From: Pseudomonas zanjanensis
GTDB lineage: Bacteria; Pseudomonadota; Gammaproteobacteria; Pseudomonadales; Pseudomonadaceae
NCBI RefSeq assembly: GCF_014268745.2
Contig: NZ_JABWRB020000008.1
Location: 1 to 64,000 of the forward strand
Direction of reading: 5' to 3'
DNA: 64,000 bases
The notes under the pieces were generated by a model. That model worked only from the letters and a program-made list of their open reading frames with translations, ran no database searches and had not been told where the DNA came from. Positions 16,301-24,581 of this stretch are shown here, one piece after another; position 1 is the stretch's first letter; every line of letters begins with the position of its first letter. A program made the translations under genes and the position numbers.

Positions 16301-18118
16301 GCCCTGATTATCAATATCGCCCGTCACAACCACGGTCACCGGGCCCGTGCCTTGCAGCGTGCCCTTGGCGTTGTCCAGGCGGGCGGCCTTGAGCTCGACG
16401 CCGGCACTGCGGCTGGCGATCAGGCCTTGGTCAGCGTTGTTGACCTGGCCGGTCGCCGTAACCAGCAGCTTGCCATTGGCGGCGACGGTGCCTTTGTTGC
16501 TGTTGTCCAGGCTGGCGGTGCGCACGGTCACGCTGCCTTGGCTGGACAACTCGCCGCCCTGGTTGTTGATCGCGCCCGCGTTGGTGATGTCGAGGTTCTT
16601 GCCGGCCATGACCAGGCCGGTCAGGTTGTCCAGGCTGCCGAGGATCAGGGTCGCGCTGTTCAGGCTGGACAGTTCGCCTGCGCTGTTGTCCAGGTAGCCC
16701 AGGTTGGCAGTTAAAATGCCTTGGCTATTGATCAGGCCGCCCTGGGCGTTCAGCACCTGATTGGCCTTCAGGTGCAGTTCGCTGTTGCCAAGGATTCGGC
16801 CTTTGTTGCGGTTATCCACAGTATCGGCTGTGACCGTGGCCTTGCGCTGCCCGCTGAGCGTACCGCCCTGGTTGTTCAGCGCTGCGGTGGTCGTGACATT
16901 CAGGTCGCGACTGGCAATGACGGTTTTGCCGCCATTGCTCAGCTGTTTTGCCGTGAGGGTGACATCGCCCGCCGTGTTGCGGCTGTTGTCGGGATTGACC
17001 CCGGCTTCGATGATCGCGTTGTTGCTCAGCGTACCGCCGCTGTCGAGGTGAATGCTGTCACGCGCCACCAGGTTTTTCTGGTTGTTCAGGTCGCCCTGGG
17101 TCTTCACGTCCAGGCGGCTACCGGCGTACACCTGGCCACGGGTTTCCAGACTTTTGGCTTCGATGTCGATGGCTCCAGCGGCGGCCGTCTGCGCCAAACT
17201 CAGATGCCCATTGGCATCGAGCTGTATATCCCCGCCACTGGCAACCATCTTGCCATCCAGCTTCACCCCGACACCCGCTTCGGTGCCCACCAACTTGATC
17301 GCCCCGGCATACATGCCGCCCAACGCGGAGGAGTCGATCGCCAGTTCGGGCTTGGCGCTGCCGTCATCGGCCCGAGCGGTGGCATTCAGGGTGTTGGCGT
17401 TGACATCATTGCGCCCGGCCACGATGGTCAGGTTCTTGGCCTGGATCTCGGCGTTGATCTTGGCGCTGCGAGTAATGATTTCGAAGCGGTCAACGTTGTT
17501 GGCGTTCAGGCCCGCGCCTTCAATGGCGACGCTGCCCTGGTCCACCTGATAGCGACCCACCTGGCCGTTTTCGATGATCGGCTTGCCCGTGGTCAGGGTC
17601 GCCTTGGGCGTATTGATAAACCCGCAACCGTTACAGGTAATGCCATAGGGGTTGGCGACGATGACATGGGCCGACTGCCCCGCCACTTCGGTGTAGCCAC
17701 GCAGCTGGCTCGGGTTGCCGCCGTTGACTTCGTTGAGGATGACCTTCGCGGCCGTACCCTTGAGGTTCGGGTTGCCAAGAATAATCCCGCCCAGTTGCGT
17801 GGACTGGGCGGGGTTGGTGGCGTTGTTGAGGATCACGCCGTTGCTGCCGACGTTGTAGTCCTTGAACTGGTTATGGGACAGGCCACTGCCATTGGGCTTG
17901 GCGATGTTGACCACCGGCACGCCATTGCCGGCCTGGCCAACGCTGGTGCCCGGCGCGCTGACCACGATGCCGCCCGCCTGGGCCCACATCGGTTGCCAGA
18001 ACATGACGTTGGCCAATAGGAACGCCAGGCCACGCTTGGGCATGCCCCAGAAGGCGTCGCGGGTTTTCAGGGCAGCAGAAGGCTGGCGGGCCAGGAAGGC
18101 GTATTGGCGGTCGTCCAT
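10325..18118 (-). CDS. cdiA: Contact-dependent inhibition exoprotein CdiA, two-partner secretion
   Basis: A 2597-residue filamentous surface protein. In order: a long N-terminal extended signal with hydrophobic LAFLLANVMFWQPMWAQA (to about residue 53), a TPS secretion domain (to about 300, containing ANPYGITCNGCGF), a long array of FhaB-type repeats (SxGxLxN.. patterns to about 1300 and beyond), a DUF637-type pre-toxin region (about 1980-2150) and a variable C-terminal toxin. The last roughly 130 residues contain SGAHNSDAF, VEYSYQLPR and KTTYDPKV, a pattern known from CdiA-family C-terminal nuclease toxins. I see no VENN motif, so the pre-toxin boundary is not of that class. The start at 18118 is chosen over a TTG at 18139 because of the signal and GAGAC upstream. 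The 3' part is AT-richer than the rest, as expected of exchanged toxin modules. Confidence 0.9.
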   Translation of the reverse strand: MDDRQYAFLARQPSAALKTRDAFWGMPKRGLAFLLANVMFWQPMWAQAGGIVVSAPGTSVGQAGNGVPVVNIAKPNGSGLSHNQFKDYNVGSNGVILNNATNPAQSTQLGGIILGNPNLKGTAAKVILNEVNGGNPSQLRGYTEVAGQSAHVIVANPYGITCNGCGFINTPKATLTTGKPIIENGQVGRYQVDQGSVAIEGAGLNANNVDRFEIITRSAKINAEIQAKNLTIVAGRNDVNANTLNATARADDGSAKPELAIDSSALGGMYAGAIKLVGTEAGVGVKLDGKMVASGGDIQLDANGHLSLAQTAAAGAIDIEAKSLETRGQVYAGSRLDVKTQGDLNNQKNLVARDSIHLDSGGTLSNNAIIEAGVNPDNSRNTAGDVTLTAKQLSNGGKTVIASRDLNVTTTAALNNQGGTLSGQRKATVTADTVDNRNKGRILGNSELHLKANQVLNAQGGLINSQGILTANLGYLDNSAGELSSLNSATLILGSLDNLTGLVMAGKNLDITNAGAINNQGGELSSQGSVTVRTASLDNSNKGTVAANGKLLVTATGQVNNADQGLIASRSAGVELKAARLDNAKGTLQGTGPVTVVVTGDIDNQGGTIIAQDADLNIEAANLDNRGGVLSSVKAALEARTTGVLKNGYDVNRQGGTIQAQGLSIQALAGLFNDGGRIAAQAGDVVVTNAAADINNRNGGIYATGKVWVTGRGMDNSGGGQVSANRIDFDLSGALNNNAGIIESQDSLDILAASLSNQKGQLRTLGQNSTTVFKIGGLFDNNDGTLETASNDVGFNTGSVQNVGGKLLHTGLGLFGISQANLGQAGGQLVTYGNLTVTADRWTNNTAIQAGHLVVDVDQLTQTATGQLLSTNSMVGRGSNWRVDGLIGSDGAIDLQLTGAYTGNGRLSSLGTLGLKAALINLEQNGSIAGGGNTTVVVDGVLNSYGRLTSAADMNVTAATLNNYGTLGSAGALGVTTGDLLNERGLIFSGGNTSLRVNSLTNRYADIYSIGDLNIDRDGLGTRASRILNSSGTLQSDGNMRLAASTIDNVREVLATNDAGIYTASIREVACVPGDCDGPKQNHVWQIVQRDKFEVTAASAASSITTGGNLNIQGDTLTNRSSSIGVGGALTANLVSLNNIGIETGEIETSRTFRSQRTRRPGSWRAEANDFTNKYWLQSPGYNTNDLSGLEAAMSHFIGRTERELTQFRTQTATTDSQTYAAIIQAGGALDIPTQGDLNSGVVRGGYNYVGAGPRTDTQADNAFSTRISVNRQLPPNLTQQQVDPLALPGFDLPTGQNGLFRMSGDGSATPTQSTGLTQVRGLPDRSFQANPQKYLIETNPALTDMRRFMSSDYLLTNLGYEPDTAAKRLGDGFYEQRLIQQAVIARTGQRFLDGQNSDDGMFKYLMNNAIASKDSLNLSLGVSLTAEQVAALTHDIVWMENRTVNSQQVLVPVLYLAQANHRLAPNGALIQGSDVSLIAGKNLNNAGTLRASSNLRATAGDSLVNSGLMEAGGRLDALASNNLTNRAGGVIAGRDVSVVALTGDVTNERTVTTHESDSGYRSERTDFIDSAARIEAGNNLTISAGRDINSVGGVLKSGADTTLNATRDVNLIAAERITSGTRGRHRDQDIKQYGSSLDSGRDLTVNAGRNLTVVGTQIDAKRDVAMAAQGNLTFASAADEQHSYSKSKKVTRQEDHVSQVASTVNAGRNVVMSAGQDLAMIASKVNAANQAYFVAGGKLELLAAQNRDYSLYDMKKKGGWGSKKTQRDEVTDVKNIGSEITTGGDLRLVSGGDQLYQVAKLQSGKDITLDSSGSITFEGVKDLHQESHEKTDNNAFWVSSKGKGKTDETLRQSQFIAEGSVAIKAVNGLKIDINQVNQQTVSQSIDAMVKADPQLAWLKDAEKRGDVDWRQVKEIHDSFKYSNSGLGPASQIIIAIVMAAVVGPLAAGAMGTATGGMVAAGTITAETAAGISAAAGAVAAGAATNATVSVVNNRGNLGAVFKDVTSSDAMKGYAIAGVTAGLTAAYFDGWTGTETNTAIDKVSTSSSLSTWKGVGQFAANQTLQNGTSMLLSKALGQGGSASDALKSALFNTLAAASFNAVGDYTKGVFATGTPQKIVIHSMVGGLLAEATGGDFKIGALAAGANEALVGHLYDLVKGDQNLLSMSSQMVGLLAAASQADGDASKLEKGAWVARNATQYNHSLHEMQTVALDEQRRRNPDNKARLDAAACALTHCSKSVPSSDKHYDELVKLETLGQGFTEELALLKSTGQFDYGFGDRIDDTLSAHDELINDLGWTGSAAVEAGAGALSYMGMVGSAPACVSVVGCAAPFALGSVGTLAFASAAESFDQTNAPYISAEGERVLASFDPAQYPGEASPTGDLGYKAAQSLAELLAAHVGGKALSGELSSALKGGATPNLGGTADELLSGEKGTATVGDQAVSTFPKGFGESVLGHNTQIGVRNSKAGTISGAHNSDAFLESVEITGAKISNKITDVRYPGLVEYSYQLPRTNTKGELIGGYKPTSTKTTYDPKVLLDTKVADMSSRAAVQAESLFKANPALREASIKVDGYHFQVTRNSKTGEITNSFITMPPRTN

Positions 18119-18142
18119 GATCAGGTCTCGTTGCAGCAAAAA

Positions 18143-19849
18143 TTAGATGGATACATCCAAGCGGAAGTAGATCGGCGCTTCGCGCTCGGTCAGGGCATCC
18201 GGGCGTTCCAGGGAATGGGCGAAGGTGACGCTGGCGTTCAGGTGTTCACCACGGGCGAACAACTCCAGCGAATTGCTCGACATGCGCCCGTGCTCGTCGC
18301 CGTTGTAGCGATTACCGCGAATCACGCCCTGGTCATAACCGAGGCTGGTGCCGTATTCAGCGAACACCGGGCGCATCCACTCCAGTGTCACCGGACGACT
18401 CCAACGCAAGTCGTTGCGCCAGTAGCCGCCGCTGTCGCCGGACAGCGTCTGGTCCTTGTAACCGCGAACCGACGACAGGCCGCCCAGGCTCATGCGCTGC
18501 GGGCTGAACAGCACGTCTTCGCTGCGCTGGCCGGTCATCAGGCTGCTGAAGCTGAAGGATTCGCCACCCAGCTCAAAAGGTTGCAGGTAGCTGAGGGTGG
18601 CGGTGTATTTGCGATAGCGTGCATCCGGCAGCCCAGGCCCCGGCTCGTGATCGCCCTGGGCATCGAGGGCGCCAATACCTTGTTGCAGGCCCAGGTCGAG
18701 GTTGACGAAGGCATTGCCAATCCGCCGTCCATGGTTGATGCCGAACTGCGCCTCGCTGATGCGATTGCTGCTCTCGGCGAGCTTGCTGTCTTCAATGAAG
18801 TTGTTGGTACGCAGGTACGCCAGGCCCGTGTTGAGGGAGGTCTTGCTCACCGCGTCGCGATGGACCACCCGTTCCAGGCGCACCTGGTGGTTCTGGCTGT
18901 CGCCGCTCTGCTTGAAGTTGAAGCCGTTGGCCTGGCCCACGGCGCGGTACTCGCTCTGGCTGTAGGTGTAGCTCAGGTTCCACCAGCCAAACGGCAGGTT
19001 GTAATAGAGCATGCCGTTGCGCGAGGTTTTCTGGTGATCGCTGACGGCATCGTGGCCGCCGCGCAAGGCCAGTTGGTCAGCCAGGCCCAGGGGACTGTCC
19101 CAGTCCAGGGAGGCGCCCCATTGCTGCTCGCCGGTGCTTTTCTGCCCATCGTTATGCCGTGACAGGCCGGCGCGCCAAGGTTTTTGCGGGGTGTTATTGA
19201 CCCGCACTTCGCTGCCGCCGATGTTCTGCCCCGGCGTCAGTTCCATTTGTGCACGGTTGGACGGCAAGCGGTTCAGTTGATCGACCATCTGCTCCATCTC
19301 ACGCAGGTTGAGCAGTTCGCCGGTTTTGCCGGGAAACGCCATCGCCAACTCGCGCTCCGACAGCTTACTGTTCTCGGCACCTTTCAATCCTTCCAGGCGC
19401 CCCTCGACCACCAGCACTTGCAGGTGACCGCTGGACAGGTCCTGTTGCGGCAAGTAGGCGCGACTGGTGACCAGGCCTTTTTCCAGGTAGTAATCGGTGA
19501 TGACTTTGAGCAACTGGTTAAGCTGCGGCACGCCCAGGCACTGGTTGAGAAAGGGCTTGAGCAGGCGCTGGCGCTCGCTTTCGGAGAGGGCGTCGGCGCC
19601 CTTGAGCTCTATGGTCTTGATCGGGAAACAACGGGTATCGACAGGTGCCGTGGGCTGGGCCGGCTTCGCCTCCTTGCCAGGCAGGTCCTTGAGTTCTTCA
19701 AGACGTCGGCGCTGCTCTTCGAGCAGCCGGTCCTGACGCTCACGGATCAGGTCCGTATCGCCGGGGGTTGGCGCGGCGACGGCAATGTTCATCGCTAAAA
19801 AACACAGCGACGCGACGACTAGCCTCGTCCCTAAGGCAAATACGGACAT
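18143..19849 (-). CDS. cdiB: TpsB outer-membrane transporter CdiB (ShlB/FhaC family)
   Basis: A 568-residue outer-membrane beta-barrel that secretes CdiA. It has a signal peptide (LGTRLVVASLCFLAMNIAVA), a plug-linker with charged helix (ERQDRLLEEQRRRLEEL), two POTRA domains (about 75-230, beginning CFPIKTIELKGADALSESE), and a 16-strand barrel with the conserved VRGY motif near residue 458. The ATG at 19849 has an AGGGA about seven bases upstream; an upstream in-frame start at 19894 lacks this support. Only 24 bp separate its stop from cdiA, so cdiB-cdiA-cdiI form one transcript in the order usual for CDI loci. Confidence 0.9.
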   Translation of the reverse strand: MSVFALGTRLVVASLCFLAMNIAVAAPTPGDTDLIRERQDRLLEEQRRRLEELKDLPGKEAKPAQPTAPVDTRCFPIKTIELKGADALSESERQRLLKPFLNQCLGVPQLNQLLKVITDYYLEKGLVTSRAYLPQQDLSSGHLQVLVVEGRLEGLKGAENSKLSERELAMAFPGKTGELLNLREMEQMVDQLNRLPSNRAQMELTPGQNIGGSEVRVNNTPQKPWRAGLSRHNDGQKSTGEQQWGASLDWDSPLGLADQLALRGGHDAVSDHQKTSRNGMLYYNLPFGWWNLSYTYSQSEYRAVGQANGFNFKQSGDSQNHQVRLERVVHRDAVSKTSLNTGLAYLRTNNFIEDSKLAESSNRISEAQFGINHGRRIGNAFVNLDLGLQQGIGALDAQGDHEPGPGLPDARYRKYTATLSYLQPFELGGESFSFSSLMTGQRSEDVLFSPQRMSLGGLSSVRGYKDQTLSGDSGGYWRNDLRWSRPVTLEWMRPVFAEYGTSLGYDQGVIRGNRYNGDEHGRMSSNSLELFARGEHLNASVTFAHSLERPDALTEREAPIYFRLDVSI

Positions 19850-20060
19850 GTTCGATCCCTCGATACAGAAATGACAGCAGGCATGCACAGCCATGCGCGC
19901 ACACCAGACCCTGCATATCGCCTTCGGTTCAAGAGAGCGGAAACTTTCTACGCAAAAAAGAGACGCGTCTCACAGACAGCGTCGACAATCACAGGGGAAA
20001 AAGACTTCTGTAAGGCACGAGCAGGTTCGCAACACTGTTCATTTAAAGCAGTGAAAATCC

Positions 20061-20152
20061 GTGGTGAGGGAGCTTGCTCCCGCTCGGTTGCGCAGCGACC
20101 GCAACATTGTGGGGCCCCTTCGCGGCCCAGCGGGAGCAAGCTCCCTCGCCAC
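20061..20152. repeat. REP pair in the cdiB-katG gap
   Basis: Inverted REP arms GTGGTGAGGGAGCTTGCTCC and its partner ending at 20152. The gap 19850-20561 otherwise contains the cdiB promoter region, which I cannot resolve, and the katG leader. The segment 20272-20300 (CTATCGAGCG, ATTAGCTAT) weakly resembles OxyR half-sites but is not convincing. Confidence 0.8.
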
Positions 20153-20561
20153 GGGTTCATCACTTTCTTAAGTGAATGGCTTCGACCTTGGTACGCACAG
20201 TGATGCGTTTTATCGGTTGACCGTTCCCATCATCTGCCTCACCGCTTGGCCTCGTTAAAAGATTGACCCTATCGAGCGTTAATACTGCGCCTATTAGCTA
20301 TCTGGCAAAGGGGAACTAGCCTGAATTCAGGCTGGTGCAATCCGGCCGGTGAAACCTGACAAAGAGATACGAAGCGCTCAGAAACGTATTGGGCTTGCCG
20401 TGGGCCATTGCACTGGCAACTAGCGCACGTAGCCGTGTCGCCACACACAATCAGTTGAGCGAACTGTGAGCCCTGCGCCCTGTGTCATTTATTTCGCCTG
20501 TCGCTATCCGAAGCCCGGCCGGGCTGGATAGCTGGATGAATACGACCAAAGGTAGCTTCCC

Positions 20562-22826
20562 ATGGCAAACGAATCGAAATGCCCGTTCAATCACGCCGCT
20601 GGCGGTGGCACGACGAACCGCGACTGGTGGCCGAACCAACTGAATCTGAAGATCCTGCACCAGCATTCCTCGCTGTCCGACCCCATGGGCGAGGACTTCA
20701 ACTATGCCCAAGCGTTCAAGCGCCTGGACTTCCAGGCCTTGAAACAAGACCTCAATGCGCTGATGACCGACTCGCAAGACTGGTGGCCGGCGGACTTCGG
20801 CCACTATGGGCCGCTGTTTGTCCGCATGGCCTGGCACAGTGCAGGCACCTACCGCACCGGTGACGGGCGCGGTGGGGCGGGTTCCGGCCAGCAGCGGTTT
20901 GCGCCGCTCAACAGCTGGCCCGACAACGTCAGCCTCGACAAGGCACGCCGGCTGCTGTGGCCGATCAAGCAGAAGTATGGTCGCAACATTTCCTGGGCCG
21001 ACCTGATCGTCCTCACCGGTAACGTCGCGCTGGAGTCCATGGGCTTCAAGACCTTCGGTTTTTCCGGTGGCCGCGCCGATGTCTGGGAGCCCGAGGAAGA
21101 CGTCTACTGGGGTTCCGAAAACAAATGGCTGGGGGGCGATGTTCGCTACGGCAAGCCCGACAAAGCCGCCATGCAGGATCCCGGCGAAGGCCAATTGGTC
21201 GCCGAGCCTGGCAACGAAGAAAGCCGCACTGACGACGGACGCAATCTGGAGAACCCGCTGGCCGCCGTGCAGATGGGGCTGATCTACGTCAACCCGGAGG
21301 GCCCCGAGGGCCAGCCGGACCCGGTCGCCGCCGGGCTGGACATCCGAGAAACCTTCGGCCGCATGGCGATGAACGACGAAGAAACCGTGGCACTGATTGC
21401 CGGCGGCCACGCCTTCGGCAAGACCCACGGCGCGGGACCTGCGGACAATGTCGGTGCCGAGCCCGAAGCCGCCGGCCTGGAGCTGCAAGGCCTGGGCTGG
21501 AAGAGCACCTTCGGCACCGGCAAGGGCGCCGACACCATCACCAGTGGCCTGGAAGTCACCTGGACCACCACGCCTACCCGCTGGAGCAACAACTACCTGG
21601 AGAACCTGTTCGGCTTCGAGTGGGAACTGACCAAGAGCCCGGCCGGCGCGCACCAATGGACGCCGAAAAACGGTGCGGGCGCGGGGATCATTCCCGATGC
21701 CCACGACCCGGCCAAACGGCGCAACCCAACGATGCTGACCACCGACCTGGCACTGCGCTTCGACCCGATCTACGAAAAAATCTCCCGGCGCTTCCTGGAA
21801 AACCCGGAGCAACTGTCCGACGCCTTTGCCCGCGCCTGGTTCAAGCTGATCCACCGCGACATGGGCCCGCTCTCACGCTACCTCGGCCCGGAACTGCCCA
21901 ACGAAGAACTGCTATGGCAAGACCCTATTCCAGCGGTCAACCATCCGCTGGTCGACGACAGCGACGTCGCCGCCCTGAAAGGCAAGCTGTTGGCCTCGGG
22001 TCTCACGGTTTCACAGCTGGTGTCTACGGCATGGGCCGCGGCCTCCACCTTCCGCGGCTCCGACAAACGCGGCGGCGCCAATGGTGGCCGCCTACGCCTG
22101 GCCCCGCAGAAGGATTGGCCGGTCAACCAGCCTGAGCAACTGGCTCAAGTGCTGGCGATCCTCGACAAGGTCCGGAGCGCGTTCAACGCCGCTCAATCCG
22201 ACGGAAAGAAAATCTCCCTGGCGGACCTGATCGTGCTGGCCGGCAGCGCCGGTATTGAACAGGCGGCGAAAAATGCCGGGCTCAGCGTGACGGTTCCGTT
22301 CGCACCGGGGCGCATGGACGCGAGCCAGGAGCAGACGGACGTCGAGTCGTTCGGTTTTCTCGAGCCCATCGCCGATGGTTTTCGCAACTACCTCAAGGGG
22401 CGGTACCGCGTGTCTGCCGAGGCGCTGCTGATCGACAAGGCACAACTGCTGACCCTCAGCGCCCCGCAAATGACGGCGCTGATCGGCGGTCTGCGGGTAC
22501 TGGATACTAACGTCGGCCATACGGCGCACGGTGTCTTTACCCAACGGCCAGGGACGTTGAGCAATGACTTTTTCGTCAACCTGCTGGACATGGGGGTGGA
22601 ATGGAAACCACTCTCCGACACTCAGGAAACCTTTGAGGCCCGCGACCGCAAGACCGGCCAGGTCAAATGGACCGGCACCCGTGTCGACCTGGTCTTCGGC
22701 GCCAACGCCCAGCTACGGGCCTTGGCCGAAGTCTATGCCAGCGCGGATGCGCAAGAGCAGTTCGTCAACGACTTCATCGCGGCGTGGGTCAAGGTGATGA
22801 ACCTGGATCGGTTTGATCTCAGGTGA
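20562..22826 (+). CDS. katG: Catalase-peroxidase KatG
   Basis: A 754-residue bifunctional haem enzyme that removes hydrogen peroxide (catalase) and oxidises organic donors (peroxidase) in the cytoplasm. The N-terminal active domain shows the distal VRMAWHSAGTYR motif (about residues 87-98, with Arg, Trp and His), and the proximal haem ligand AGGHAFGKTHGA (about 280). A second, non-haem peroxidase-like domain follows, as in all KatG. Length is normal. ATG 20562 has AAGGT at -9. The gene stands alone between REP elements and a convergent PAP2 gene. OxyR control is usual for katG but no clear OxyR site could be assigned. Confidence 0.95.
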   Translation: MANESKCPFNHAAGGGTTNRDWWPNQLNLKILHQHSSLSDPMGEDFNYAQAFKRLDFQALKQDLNALMTDSQDWWPADFGHYGPLFVRMAWHSAGTYRTGDGRGGAGSGQQRFAPLNSWPDNVSLDKARRLLWPIKQKYGRNISWADLIVLTGNVALESMGFKTFGFSGGRADVWEPEEDVYWGSENKWLGGDVRYGKPDKAAMQDPGEGQLVAEPGNEESRTDDGRNLENPLAAVQMGLIYVNPEGPEGQPDPVAAGLDIRETFGRMAMNDEETVALIAGGHAFGKTHGAGPADNVGAEPEAAGLELQGLGWKSTFGTGKGADTITSGLEVTWTTTPTRWSNNYLENLFGFEWELTKSPAGAHQWTPKNGAGAGIIPDAHDPAKRRNPTMLTTDLALRFDPIYEKISRRFLENPEQLSDAFARAWFKLIHRDMGPLSRYLGPELPNEELLWQDPIPAVNHPLVDDSDVAALKGKLLASGLTVSQLVSTAWAAASTFRGSDKRGGANGGRLRLAPQKDWPVNQPEQLAQVLAILDKVRSAFNAAQSDGKKISLADLIVLAGSAGIEQAAKNAGLSVTVPFAPGRMDASQEQTDVESFGFLEPIADGFRNYLKGRYRVSAEALLIDKAQLLTLSAPQMTALIGGLRVLDTNVGHTAHGVFTQRPGTLSNDFFVNLLDMGVEWKPLSDTQETFEARDRKTGQVKWTGTRVDLVFGANAQLRALAEVYASADAQEQFVNDFIAAWVKVMNLDRFDLR

Positions 22827-22883
22827 AAAGTGTCCGAGGACATGGGGTCGTGCAAGGCGCCGGCCCCATGAACTTTTCTTCAC
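22823..22883 (+). terminator. Two-layer stem-loop overlapping the katG stop
   Basis: GAAAAGT (22825-22831) pairs with ACTTTTC (22872-22878), enclosing CATGGGG (22841-22847) with CCCCATG (22864-22870). The outer stem includes the katG stop codon. It may protect the mRNA 3' end or aid termination ahead of the stronger terminator at 22942. Confidence 0.4.
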
Positions 22884-22923
22884 CCCACGCCCCCGCGTGA
22901 TTCGGTAAAGTCGCCTCGCTCAT

Positions 22924-23784
22924 TCAAGAAACTAAGGTTTTAGCCCGCGCTCCCAGCGGGCTTTTTTTTGCCTGGCGTTCAGGCTGACGAAGGGCGTTGC
23001 CCGACACCGGTTGTTCCAAGGCCGCTCGCCCATAAAACAGCAACGCCATCAGCCAACAGCTCAACCAGACAAAGATCCCCGCCCAGAAGGTGTGGGACAT
23101 GTAGTGCCAGCCCTGTAGGACTCGCGTCGTGCCATAGACAAACCCCAAGGCCAGCGCCCCATACATCACGGCTTTGGAGTGCCGCCAGCGGTAGCGCCGG
23201 GCGATGAAATACAGCGCCAACATCGTGAAGCCGCCGGATGCATGACCGCCGGGCCAGCAGCGACCGCCGCCGGCGACCTTCAGCAGGTCGAAATTCTGGA
23301 ACCATTCCCTGTGCTCGATCTTGCCGGCGTATTGGGTGGTTTCCACCGGGCAATACACGCTGGTGTGGCCCTTGAGGTAATGGATGACGCCGGTGCTGAG
23401 GGAAAAGGCGAAGACCACATAGAGAAAATCGCGACGGTGCCTGTGGGCAAAACGCAGCGGTTTGGTCAACCTGGCCTTGTCCAGCACACGAAGCAATGCG
23501 GGGTGTTTCTCCGGCTTGAACAACGGCCAGATAAACGACAGCAGTGCACCGACAATCGCCGCCTCGCCCGTCCAGTTCGGAATGATCCTCGCCCACTTGT
23601 GGGTGATTTGCTCAAACAGGCGCTCGTGCTGCAACGCAAAGACCTGGTGCAACGGGTCGTAGAAAAGATCGCTGATGGCGATGTCGATACGGGTCAGGTC
23701 GAACAGCAGGAACACCACGGTGGCACAGGCCAGGGGAATTCCGAGGTTGAGCCCGTAGAAACGGGCGCGAGCAGACGTCAGCAT
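22924..23784 (-). CDS. PAP2-superfamily membrane phosphatase
   Basis: A 286-residue inner-membrane phosphatase of the type-2 phosphatidic acid phosphatase fold. Motifs are visible: KGHTSVYCP (about 136), PGGHASGG (about 178, the SGH box) and GTTRVLQGWHYMSHTFWAG (about 216, the SRxxxxxHxxxD box with Thr-Arg and His). Several hydrophobic helices match a membrane-embedded active site facing the periplasm. The family removes phosphates from lipid A, undecaprenyl pyrophosphate or phospholipids; which of these applies cannot be decided. Its ATG is 25 bp after the histidine phosphatase stop, so the two form an operon. The last codons overlap a katG-side terminator on the other strand. Confidence 0.82.
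   Translation of the reverse strand: MLTSARARFYGLNLGIPLACATVVFLLFDLTRIDIAISDLFYDPLHQVFALQHERLFEQITHKWARIIPNWTGEAAIVGALLSFIWPLFKPEKHPALLRVLDKARLTKPLRFAHRHRRDFLYVVFAFSLSTGVIHYLKGHTSVYCPVETTQYAGKIEHREWFQNFDLLKVAGGGRCWPGGHASGGFTMLALYFIARRYRWRHSKAVMYGALALGFVYGTTRVLQGWHYMSHTFWAGIFVWLSCWLMALLFYGRAALEQPVSGNALRQPERQAKKSPLGARAKTLVS
22942..22969 (+). terminator. Strong intrinsic terminator inside the PAP2 3' end
   Basis: AGCCCGC-GCTCCCA-GCGGGCT followed by eight T on the plus strand is a textbook terminator for katG. It lies within the final codons of the convergent PAP2 gene. Confidence 0.8.
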
Positions 23785-23809
23785 GAGCGGTCCTGATCGA
23801 GGGGAAAAT

Positions 23810-24502
23810 TTATTGGAATGTCACCGAGCGCCAATCGGAGGCTTCGATAAAACCGAGCAATCGTGGTGCTTGTGGCTGGGCGCTGGAAACGAACAACGAA
23901 GCCCCATAGCCGAACGAGGAAGTCGGGCGCTGGAGCGCGGTTTCCATCGCCTGCATGCATTCGCTGTGGGTGACCAGGATCAGGTTGCGCCCGGCCACCT
24001 TGTGGGCCAAGGCATTGCGCAGCAGATCATGTCGGCAGTTGAACAGCCAATCGTCACCGGCACTCACCTTGTTGAACATGTACCCCGCCGTCTGCGCCGT
24101 GCGCACCCGTGGGCTGTTGTAGAGGTCGACGTTGTCCAGGCCCAGTTGTTCGAAGCGGGCACCGAGGCCCACCGCAACGGCGCGGGCGCGGTCGGTGATG
24201 CCTTCGCGGTCATTCAGGCACGCAGCCTTGGAGTGGTCGCAGCGCTCGACATGGCGCACCAGCACAATCATCTCGCCCTTGGCCCAGCCCTCGGCCAAGG
24301 CCCGGGCGCCAGCGACGTTGCCATGGGCCAGGTCCGGCACCGCCGCCGGGCTGAGTAGCCAGAAGACCAGCGGGATGACCAGCAGCGCCGATGCCAGCAC
24401 GACCATCGTGTTTTGGTAACGGGCGAAGCGACTCGTATCGATCGAGCGCGTCAGGCCGAAAAAACTCAGTCTCAGTTCCACATCAAGCCGCCCCGACGGC
24501 AT
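23810..24502 (-). CDS. Ais-like histidine phosphatase
   Basis: A 230-residue membrane-anchored member of the histidine phosphatase superfamily. One transmembrane helix near the N-terminus (MVVLASALLVIPLVFWLLS) is followed by a periplasmic catalytic domain with the RHVER motif (about residue 81) and a second catalytic His in LVTHSECMQA. It resembles Ais/PmrG-type lipopolysaccharide core heptose-phosphate phosphatases. It is co-transcribed with the PAP2 gene, so a joint role in dephosphorylating envelope glycolipids is likely but inferred. The ATG at 24502 is used; a GTG at 24481 (giving VELRLSFFGLTRSID) is an equally plausible start. The longer open frame from 24604 runs into a REP-like hairpin. 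Confidence 0.75.
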   Translation of the reverse strand: MPSGRLDVELRLSFFGLTRSIDTSRFARYQNTMVVLASALLVIPLVFWLLSPAAVPDLAHGNVAGARALAEGWAKGEMIVLVRHVERCDHSKAACLNDREGITDRARAVAVGLGARFEQLGLDNVDLYNSPRVRTAQTAGYMFNKVSAGDDWLFNCRHDLLRNALAHKVAGRNLILVTHSECMQAMETALQRPTSSFGYGASLFVSSAQPQAPRLLGFIEASDWRSVTFQ

Positions 24503-24581
24503 CCACCCAGTGATTCGATGGCGCGACAGTAGAGAGGCCGACGTAGGCAGGCAGTGAAAGCGATGTGAAAAAAAACTTGGC

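Noticed and set aside
14465..16714. A 749-codon open frame on the plus strand opposite cdiA
   Set aside because: It is antisense to the CdiA repeats. Biased codon use of the repeats keeps the opposite strand free of stops; the translation is repetitive and matches no family.
20272..20302. OxyR site upstream of katG
   Set aside because: Half-site-like sequences exist but do not fit the full OxyR spacing well enough to assign.
20451..21854. A 467-codon minus-strand frame opposite katG
   Set aside because: Shadow of katG, whose frame is full-length with all catalytic motifs.
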